From Allopontixanthobacter sp041741895 (GTDB lineage Bacteria; Pseudomonadota; Alphaproteobacteria; Sphingomonadales; Sphingomonadaceae), in NCBI GenBank assembly GCA_041741895.1, contig JBGSJO010000127.1, positions 1 through 11,084 of the forward strand: 11,084 nt of DNA, read 5' to 3'. Shown in pieces: positions 5,835-11,084 of the stretch (its first letter is position 1; each line of letters starts with the position of its first letter). Both the position numbers and the translations under genes were made by a program. The notes under the pieces are model-generated. The model worked only from the letters and a program-made list of their open reading frames with translations, had not been told where the DNA came from and did not search any database.

Positions 5835-5985
5835 ATCCGAAAATTTCCTACAACGCCGCGTAATGCCGAGGCGCGCGGCGAGGCCAAGCCATGTTTGCGG
5901 CAAGTCCAATCTTCACATGTCAAAGAGCCTTCAATACGCGCCGCCGCGCTAGCAGGCCGGATAAGTGTAGGAAAATGTTTCGGAT
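5835..5985. repeat. Imperfect inverted repeat with nested GC-rich inner arms
   Basis: The left arm at 5835-5851 (ATCCGAAAATTTCCTAC) is complementary to the right arm at 5967-5985 in 16 of 17 positions, with a 2-base insertion in the right arm. Inside, GCGCGGCG (5873-5880) pairs with CGCCGCGC (5942-5949). Together they could fold about 150 bases into one long interrupted stem. No coding sequence is enclosed. A miniature transposable element remnant and a structured RNA are both possible. Confidence 0.42.
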
Positions 5986-6025
5986 TGGGAGAGGGGACAT
6001 GCTATTCGTGGTGACGTGCAGGATA

Positions 6026-6053
6026 TTGAGCCGCATTTACAATTAAGTATATT
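6026..6053 (+). promoter_or_regulatory. Promoter candidate for ktrB-ktrA
   Basis: TTGAGC (6026-6031) and TATATT (6048-6053) are separated by 16 bases, in an AT-rich patch that stands out from the GC-rich surroundings. Predicted transcription from about 6060 gives a leader near 150 bases. An inverted repeat ACAAT-N7-ATTGT (6039-6043/6051-6055) overlaps the -10 element and could be an operator. Confidence 0.45.
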
Positions 6054-6133
6054 GTCCTTGGAATTCCTGCTCTGGAGCGCCAAACCGGCGACACCGTTCA
6101 AACCAAGAGAGTGACTACATCAATTACGCGGCG

Positions 6134-6169
6134 TCCCCGGAATTACCGCCATCTCCCCGGAATTACCGC
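6134..6169 (+). repeat. Tandem duplication upstream of ktrB
   Basis: TCCCCGGAATTACCGC occurs twice, at 6134-6149 and 6154-6169, with a 20-base period. The second copy ends 39 bases before the ktrB ATG, so both copies lie in its predicted leader. The identity is exact over 16 bases. The unit contains the palindrome-like CCGGAATT core but forms no obvious hairpin with itself. Confidence 0.75.
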
Positions 6170-6208
6170 GCTTTACTCGTCCCGATATCCCGCGCAGAGG
6201 CGTTTCGC

Positions 6209-7537
6209 ATGAAGGGCCTACACAATCCGATTCGCCTGATACCGGGCCTGTTCTTATGCGCGATCGCAATCGGAACACTGCTTCTCAGCCTTCCCCTCGC
6301 GGCTGCGGACGGAGTGCGTGCGCCCTTCCTCACCGCACTGTTCACTTCGACATCCGCAGTCGCGGTCACCGGCCTGATCGTTGTCGATACCCCGACTTAT
6401 TGGTCGTTCTTCGGACAATTGACCATCCTGTTGCTGTTTCAGATTGGCGGGTTCGGGATCATGACTGCGGCTACGCTGTTCGGGCTGATGGCAGGGCGGG
6501 GCTTCGGACTACGCGAACGCATGGCAACACAAGTGGAGCGCAGCCTATTGGAAACGGGTGATGCCGCCTCTGTGCTCAAGCTGGTTTTGAAAATTACGAT
6601 CACGGTTGAAGCGGTGGTCGCGCTTGTGCTGGCCGTCCGGATGATGACTTTCTATGCCATGCCGCCTGGAGAGGCGATCTGGCACGGAGTTTTCCATTCA
6701 GTCAGTGCTTTCAACAATGCTGGATTCTCGTCTCATTCGGACAGCGTGATCGGCTATCAGACCGATCCGGTCATTCTGATACCGATCATGTTGGCCGTGA
6801 TCCTTACCGCGCTCGGCTTTCCTGTGATGCAGGATATCAGCGCCAATCGACTGCGCTGGCGCCGATGGTCACTCCATAGCAAAGTGACCGTTGGCGGGAC
6901 AGGCGCGCTGCTGTTGGCCGGGTTTGCCGCGATGTTGGCGATGGAGTGGCAGAATGCCGAAACGCTCGGCCCCCTGGGGTTCGGGGCGAAGCTACTCAAC
7001 GCCGCATTCCATTCGGTGATGCCGCGCACCGCAGGGTTCAACAGCCTCGATGTAGGAGCCTTCAACGATCAGACGCTGATGGTGAACTATATCCTGATGT
7101 TCATCGGAGGCGGCAGCGCGGGCACGGCCGGGGGGATCAAAATTACAACCTTTTTTGTCCTGTTCGCAATTGTCCTGTCAGAAATCCTCGGCCGACGCGA
7201 TGCAGGGTTGTTCCAGCGGCGGTTCGGCCATGCGGTCGAGCGTCAGGCTTTGACGGTAACCGTGCTTGCTGCAACGCTGATCTTCGTAGCAACAGTGTAT
7301 ATCGCGTCGATCACTACCCTCCCGCTTGAAGCTGTCCTGTTCGAGACGATATCCGCCTTCTCGACTGTCGGGCTATCCACCGGTATCACTGCCGACCTGC
7401 CACCAACCGGCCAGATCGTTATCGTTGCGCTAATGTTTGTCGGGCGAGTTGGAACCATAACCGTCGCCACCGCGCTTGCCATGGGTGGGCGCGAGCGGCC
7501 CTTTCGCTATCCCGAGGAGAACCTGATTGTCGGCTAA
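6209..7537 (+). CDS. ktrB: Potassium uptake channel subunit KtrB (TrkH family)
   Basis: KtrB is the ion-conducting inner-membrane subunit of Ktr-type K+ uptake. The 442-residue length fits KtrB better than the longer TrkH. The four M1-P-M2 repeats each show a filter loop with glycine: AVAVTGL (Gly55), NNAGFSS (Gly172), RTAGFNS (Gly276) and STVGLSTG (Gly388). Glycine in all four loops is typical of K+-selective KtrB. The flexible gate loop in the third repeat is visible as GGGSAGTAGGIKITT (300-314), and the basic VGRVGTIT segment lies near the C-terminus. The ATG at 6209 has AGAGG about 10 bases upstream, and hydrophobic sequence begins by residue 9. The gene overlaps ktrA by 11 bases, giving a coupled channel-regulator pair. 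Confidence 0.94.
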   Translation: MKGLHNPIRLIPGLFLCAIAIGTLLLSLPLAAADGVRAPFLTALFTSTSAVAVTGLIVVDTPTYWSFFGQLTILLLFQIGGFGIMTAATLFGLMAGRGFGLRERMATQVERSLLETGDAASVLKLVLKITITVEAVVALVLAVRMMTFYAMPPGEAIWHGVFHSVSAFNNAGFSSHSDSVIGYQTDPVILIPIMLAVILTALGFPVMQDISANRLRWRRWSLHSKVTVGGTGALLLAGFAAMLAMEWQNAETLGPLGFGAKLLNAAFHSVMPRTAGFNSLDVGAFNDQTLMVNYILMFIGGGSAGTAGGIKITTFFVLFAIVLSEILGRRDAGLFQRRFGHAVERQALTVTVLAATLIFVATVYIASITTLPLEAVLFETISAFSTVGLSTGITADLPPTGQIVIVALMFVGRVGTITVATALAMGGRERPFRYPEENLIVG

Positions 7538-8186
7538 CAAACGCAGGCCCGTAATTGTCATTGGGCTCGGGCGCTTCGGCGGTGCGGTTGCGCGAACGCT
7601 GGAACGCATGGGGCATGAAGTTCTGGGGGCAGATACCAACCCGCAATTAGTGCAGGAATTTGCGTCCGGCCTGACCAAGGTGGTCGAAGCGGATTGCACG
7701 GATACCTTGACGCTCGAACGGCTCGGAATTGCAGATTTCGAAGCCGCGGTGGTTGCAATCGGCACCGATATCGAGGCCAGCGTCTTGACGGTGCTGGCGC
7801 TGTCCGACCTCGGGCTGAAGAATATCTGGGCCAAGGCGACCAACGAGAAACACGCACGCATTCTCGAGCGTACCGGCGCGCATCACGTGGTTTTTCCCGA
7901 GCAGCGGATGGGCGAGCGCGTTGCGCATCTGCTCAACGAAAGATTACTCGATTTCATTTCCTTCGGCGACGAATTTGCCATCGCCAGGCTGGCCGCGCCG
8001 GAGGTGATCGTGGGATTGCCGTTGGTAACCAGCGAATGCCGCAAGAAATTCAGTGTCACCGTGGTCGGCGTGAAGCGCGAAGGAGAGGATTTTATCCATG
8101 CGGTGCCCGACACAATCATCTTTCCGAAAGACGAACTGGTCGTGTCCGGACGGATCCGGGATATCGAAGCGTTTTCGGCCATTTAG
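7527..8186 (+). CDS. ktrA: Potassium uptake regulatory subunit KtrA (RCK/TrkA family)
   Basis: KtrA is the cytoplasmic gating ring that binds nucleotides and controls KtrB. The 219-residue product has one RCK_N Rossmann domain with the nucleotide motif VIGLGRFGGAVA (Gly13, Gly15, Gly18) and an acidic residue at the end of the second strand (Asp36) that usually contacts the ribose. A TrkA_C domain follows from about residue 135. A single RCK unit of this length is the KtrA form; TrkA has two in tandem. I accept a TTG start at 7527 because GAGGAGA lies 6 bases upstream and the Rossmann strand begins at residue 8. The start lies inside the end of ktrB, so translation is probably coupled. Confidence 0.95.
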   Translation: MSANKRRPVIVIGLGRFGGAVARTLERMGHEVLGADTNPQLVQEFASGLTKVVEADCTDTLTLERLGIADFEAAVVAIGTDIEASVLTVLALSDLGLKNIWAKATNEKHARILERTGAHHVVFPEQRMGERVAHLLNERLLDFISFGDEFAIARLAAPEVIVGLPLVTSECRKKFSVTVVGVKREGEDFIHAVPDTIIFPKDELVVSGRIRDIEAFSAI

Positions 8187-8249
8187 ATCGGGCATGGGAA
8201 CTCTGGGAACATCGATATTTCCTGCCCCCGGTATTCCAGGGTTGCGCGG

Positions 8250-10244
8250 GTGAGGTGGTTGGCCATCTTCTGCCTGCTTCTGTTCGGCGCGCGAGCCGAT
8301 GCGGCTCCGGACTTGCGCTTCTCGATTTCCGAAGGGCGCATCCAGAACCATTTCTTCCGTGATGGCCCTGTTGCTGCACACGCGGTTCTGCGCTCCGGCC
8401 CCGCCGCCCGGCTGGTGTTCGCCTTTCCGGCGGACAATAGCGGGGCGGGCCTGTGGCTGAAGGAGGCGGTCGAGTGGCGATTGGCCGCGCCGCTGCGGGC
8501 TGCGCACCAGGTTCAGCCTGACGGAAGTCTGCGCCGCGGGATCGTGATCGAACTGGAGGCGGATACCGCAAGGCTCACCGTTGCCCGCGCGCTGCTGGGA
8601 AGTGTCCGGGTGCTGAGGGACTATGGTTACGGCAATCCCATTCCGGCCGAGGTTGAAGCTGTGGCAGTCATTTCGGGCGGAGAAGTCAGCTGGCAAAGGC
8701 GCCGTCTCGATGGCGGGCCCGGTTATGCGCTGGCGATTACGGTGCTTAACGGCCGGGCCGAAATGCGCGATGGCGCGGTCGTCCTGTCATCGCGCATGGG
8801 CGGGCTGCGGCTCAGGATCACGGCGATGACCGGCGATGAACCGCTGACGCCGTTGACTCTTGACGAGATTTTCAAGCACCCCGACCATGATAGCACTCTG
8901 CAACAGGCAGCGGCGTTCCTTGCCTACCGCGAAAAACTGCTCGCCGGATCGTGGCAATATGACACCTATTTCGGGCGCGATACGCTGATGACGTTGATGC
9001 TGATGATCGGTGAACTGAGGCCCGAACCGATCGAGGCAGGGCTGGGGGCAGTTCTCGAACGGCTCAATCTCGAGGGCGAAGTTGCCCATGAGGAAGACAT
9101 CGGCGAATTTGCGCTGATCGGCAGGCCCGGGCATGATGCGCGGCAACCGGTGCTTGATTACAAGATGGTCGACGATGATTTCATGCTGGCGCCGGTGCTT
9201 GCCGCCTATCTGCTGGACACGAACGAAGGCCGCACGCGCGCAGCCGCCTTTCTGGCGCGCAAGGATCGCTCCGGCATATCCTTTGGCGAGCTTGTCCTGC
9301 GCAATCTTGGCCATGTCGCCCTGCGTGCCGGACCCTTTGCTGCCGATCCCGCGATCGAACGACTGGTTCCTCTCCAAGATGGGCTGACGGTGGGCGATTG
9401 GCGTGACAGCCAGAACGGCCTGGGCGGGGATGGACGCTATTCTTTCAGCATCAATGCAGCGCTGGTTCCCGCGGCGCTTGAAGCCGGAAACCGCCTGATC
9501 CACAGCGGCCTGTTGCGTGAACATGGTGCGCAGGAAGCAGGTCTCGGCGCAATGGCCGCGATGGCGAAAGTCTGGGCGACAGAAGCACCGCCGCTGTTCG
9601 CCGTATCACTGCCGGGCGGGGAGGTTCAGGCGCAGCTGGCAGCATTCGAGCAAGCTACCGGCATTGCTGCACCCAAACCAGCTGCGGAGGAAGATATCCG
9701 CTTCATGGCGCTGGCATTGGACGTGGCGGGGCGTCCGGTACGGGTGATGCATTCCGATGTGGGCTTCCTGCTCCTACTACTCCAGCCAGATGACGCCGCG
9801 GTGCAGGCTGCGCTAAGGCAAGTCATCGCGCCGTTTCCATCAGGCCTGATGACCGATGCCGGCATGCTGGTTGCCAATCCGGCATACGCCGGGTCCGGCC
9901 GTGCAGCGATGTTCGACAACACGCGGTATCATGGGACAGTCATCTGGTCCTGGCAGCAAGGGCTGCTCAAGGCGGGAATCCGATGCCAGCTGGCGCGGAC
10001 CAATCTGTCAGCCCGCACCCGCGCCTTGCTTGAGGAAGCAAACGAGGCGATCTCGCTGGCAATCGAGCAAACGTGGTCGATGCAGGGTTCAGAACTGTGG
10101 TCGTGGCGGATGGAAGGCGGAAAGATTGTTCCGCAGCCCTACGGGCAGGCGGTGGGCCATGAAACGGAATCCAATGCTGCACAGCTGTGGAGCGCGATCG
10201 CTCTCGCCAAGAAGCCCCATTGCGGGCCGGTTCCGGCTAATTGA
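8250..10244 (+). CDS. Exported six-hairpin glycosidase-like protein (glycogen-debranching-type fold)
   Basis: The 664-residue product starts with a signal peptide (residues 1 to about 19, MRWLAIFCLLLFGARADAA), so it is exported. Residues 20-200 look like a beta-rich N-terminal domain. From about 210 the pattern suggests an (alpha/alpha)6 barrel as in amylo-alpha-1,6-glucosidase and GH63-like enzymes: YDTYFGRDTLMTLML (237-251), GEVAHEEDIGEF (276-287), the WRDSQNGLGGDGRYSFSINA block (384-403) and YHGTVIWSWQQGLLKAG (560-576). Acidic candidates for catalysis lie in these blocks (Glu281/Glu282, Asp386), but I cannot assign them firmly. The GTG start at 8250 has AGGG about 9 bases upstream, and no other start lies in frame before the signal sequence. 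It sits 63 bases after ktrA, possibly on the same transcript. A cytoplasmic glycogen role is unlikely given export; substrate unknown. Confidence 0.82.
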   Translation: MRWLAIFCLLLFGARADAAPDLRFSISEGRIQNHFFRDGPVAAHAVLRSGPAARLVFAFPADNSGAGLWLKEAVEWRLAAPLRAAHQVQPDGSLRRGIVIELEADTARLTVARALLGSVRVLRDYGYGNPIPAEVEAVAVISGGEVSWQRRRLDGGPGYALAITVLNGRAEMRDGAVVLSSRMGGLRLRITAMTGDEPLTPLTLDEIFKHPDHDSTLQQAAAFLAYREKLLAGSWQYDTYFGRDTLMTLMLMIGELRPEPIEAGLGAVLERLNLEGEVAHEEDIGEFALIGRPGHDARQPVLDYKMVDDDFMLAPVLAAYLLDTNEGRTRAAAFLARKDRSGISFGELVLRNLGHVALRAGPFAADPAIERLVPLQDGLTVGDWRDSQNGLGGDGRYSFSINAALVPAALEAGNRLIHSGLLREHGAQEAGLGAMAAMAKVWATEAPPLFAVSLPGGEVQAQLAAFEQATGIAAPKPAAEEDIRFMALALDVAGRPVRVMHSDVGFLLLLLQPDDAAVQAALRQVIAPFPSGLMTDAGMLVANPAYAGSGRAAMFDNTRYHGTVIWSWQQGLLKAGIRCQLARTNLSARTRALLEEANEAISLAIEQTWSMQGSELWSWRMEGGKIVPQPYGQAVGHETESNAAQLWSAIALAKKPHCGPVPAN

Positions 10245-10301
10245 GAAGGTCGGGGCCCCGCAACTCAAGCTTCGGGAATTCCCGGACAATTAAACGGGCG
10301 C

Positions 10302-10865
10302 TTATTCGGAGGGCTGAACCGAAATTTCTTTTACCCAGACGCAGCCAATCCCTTGTCCATAGCCTTTAAGAAAGCCACGGCGGGCTATACCGGCATAGAT
10401 TGCAGCGTTGATCTTCGCACGCTCGGCGTTCGCGCCGCTCAATTCGCGGACTACGCCGCGAAACGGAATGAGCCCGCCCAGCAAGCTGCCGCCCACCCGC
10501 AGACCCTTATCCGCCAGATCTTCCTTCTCGGCTTCCTGATCGACATCGGGGCCGAGCACTTCTTCCAGCAAACCAATCTCGTCCCGGATAAGCTGGCAAT
10601 CAGCCGCATCCTTCTGGCCCGTCACCGCAGCCAGTTCATAAGGTGCTGCCTGCGCGATGATCAGGATTGTCGGAATATCATCGCTGCGCAGATTGAGGTC
10701 TTCGAGCGGCTGGGTGGCAGCGCCCAGCACATCGTCGGTAACCGTATCGGTTTTTTCCGCATTTTGCGCAGCAACACCAGACGGCAGAATCAGGGCCAGA
10801 GCCAGCAATCCGGACCGGCATATCCGGGCAGGCGCAGACAGGCCGGGAAAGTTCAAGGCTTTCAT
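10302..10865 (-). CDS. Small exported protein of unknown function
   Basis: The start chosen, ATG 10865-10863, has GGAG 8 bases upstream and a promoter candidate about 30 bases further on; longer in-frame starts lack both. The 187-residue product has a basic n-region and a hydrophobic core (LLALALILPSG) ending VAAQNAEK, a plausible signal-peptide cleavage site near residue 33. The mature part is acidic in its first half, including a cluster EEVLGPDVDQEAEKEDLADK, and then has a glycine-rich hydrophobic stretch GGSLLGGLIPFRGVVREL resembling a glycine-zipper or membrane-associated segment. Two cysteines of the mature part (in DCQL and GCVW) could form a disulfide in the periplasm. I recognise no named family. 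It is convergent with the glycosidase-like gene, 57 bases apart. Confidence 0.75.
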   Translation of the reverse strand: MKALNFPGLSAPARICRSGLLALALILPSGVAAQNAEKTDTVTDDVLGAATQPLEDLNLRSDDIPTILIIAQAAPYELAAVTGQKDAADCQLIRDEIGLLEEVLGPDVDQEAEKEDLADKGLRVGGSLLGGLIPFRGVVRELSGANAERAKINAAIYAGIARRGFLKGYGQGIGCVWVKEISVQPSE

Positions 10866-10896
10866 GCGGATTCTCCGTAAAACAGACATCTGCGCA

Positions 10897-10925
10897 GTTA
10901 TACAGAGGAACCGCATCGATGACAG
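10897..10925 (-). promoter_or_regulatory. Promoter candidate for the small exported protein
   Basis: On the minus strand CTGTCA (10925-10920) and TATAAC (10902-10897) are separated by exactly 17 bases. The -10 element matches TATAAT at five of six positions and the -35 at four of six. Transcription from about 10890 would give a leader near 25 bases that contains the GGAG ribosome-binding site. This supports the ATG at 10865 over longer starts. Confidence 0.5.
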
Positions 10926-11084
10926 CAGCATCGGGCGAATTGCGCAGGGCGGAATCATCAATCGTTAACAAAAACGCTAACCCACAGAAAAGCGTCACGT
11001 GGCAATTCTCAATCTGGCGTTGGTATTGACATGCCAATTCGGAAATTCGGCTCAAACCCGAATGCTGCGCCTGAGCGTTAACGA
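10926..11084. other. Right-edge stretch without a recognised gene
   Basis: No coding sequence with a credible start is visible on either strand. TCGTTAAC (10962-10969) and GTTAACGA (11077-11084) form an 8-base inverted repeat, and AATTCGG is repeated twice in tandem near 11036-11050. A lone TTGACA (11026-11031) has no matching -10. The region may be the upstream side of a gene beyond the window. Confidence 0.35.

Larger units (their letters stand above)
5670..6208. other. Repeat-rich intergenic region between tsf and ktrB, no credible gene
   Basis: Reading frames here on both strands are short and have neither good ribosome-binding sites nor recognisable products. What it holds instead: two further copies of the CAGGGTGACA motif (5715, 5783), direct repeats of AACGCCGCG (5824, 5852), a nested inverted-repeat structure (5835-5985), an AT-rich patch with a promoter candidate (6026-6053) and a 20-base-period tandem repeat (6134-6169). 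The composition differs from the coding regions around it. It may be a graveyard of short mobile repeats, or may include an unannotated structured RNA. Confidence 0.6.

Noticed and set aside
5652..5923. Minus-strand reading frames of 80-85 codons in the tsf-ktrB gap
   Set aside because: They run through the hairpin and the repeated motifs, have no convincing start signal and give compositions unlike real proteins, so I treat them as chance frames.
10273..10298. Terminator between the convergent genes at 10245-10301
   Set aside because: CGGGAATTCCCG (10273-10284) is a palindrome without a loop and has no T-run on either strand; CCCG/CGGG nearby gives only a 4-bp stem.
10866..10961. A longer form of the minus-strand exported protein starting at 10961
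   Set aside because: It would cover the promoter candidate and put 32 extra residues before a normal signal peptide; the ATG at 10865 has GGAG at good spacing.
10965..10981. Possible CtrA-binding site (TTAAC followed by CTAAC)
   Set aside because: The two half-sites are 12 bases apart start to start rather than 11, and the second does not match TTAA.

Overview
The window looks like chromosomal core sequence from a GC-rich alphaproteobacterium, most likely Sphingomonadales (Erythrobacteraceae or a near relative). The basis is the protein style of PssA, Psd, S2 and EF-Ts, the coupled psd-pssA pair, and TTG starts preceded by good Shine-Dalgarno sequences. This assignment comes from family recognition only; no database search was run.

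Layout: (1) 1-85, minus strand, is the start of a gene running off the left edge, possibly rlmB. (2) 241-326 is tRNA-Tyr(GUA), whose flanks are complementary and extend the acceptor stem. (3) 415-1545 encodes a stand-alone ketoacyl-ACP synthase III-type condensing enzyme. (4) 1648-3242 is psd-pssA, which makes phosphatidylethanolamine from CDP-diacylglycerol and serine. (5) A small membrane protein gene on the minus strand (3175-3441) overlaps the 3' end of pssA. (6) 3812-5602 is rpsB-tsf (ribosomal protein S2 and EF-Ts), with a long leader, a strong hairpin between the two genes and a very strong hairpin after tsf. (7) 5670-6208 has no credible gene but is rich in short repeats, inverted repeats and an AT-rich promoter candidate. 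(8) 6209-8186 is ktrB-ktrA, a two-subunit potassium uptake system with an 11-base gene overlap. (9) 8250-10244 encodes a secreted or periplasmic protein resembling glycogen-debranching-type six-hairpin glycosidases. (10) 10302-10865, minus strand, encodes a small exported protein of unknown function with a recognisable promoter at 10897-10925. The right end (10926-11084) holds no recognisable gene.

How the genes fit together: the condensing enzyme and psd-pssA are both lipid-metabolism genes, but a terminator-like hairpin lies between them, so co-transcription is doubtful. psd-pssA and ktrB-ktrA are each translationally coupled through overlapping TTG starts. rpsB-tsf is the conserved translation operon.

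I see no CRISPR array, prophage, toxin-antitoxin pair or intact insertion sequence. The least explained parts are the repeat-rich gap between tsf and ktrB, the structured spacer inside rpsB-tsf, the glycosidase-like exported protein, and the two small uncharacterised proteins.
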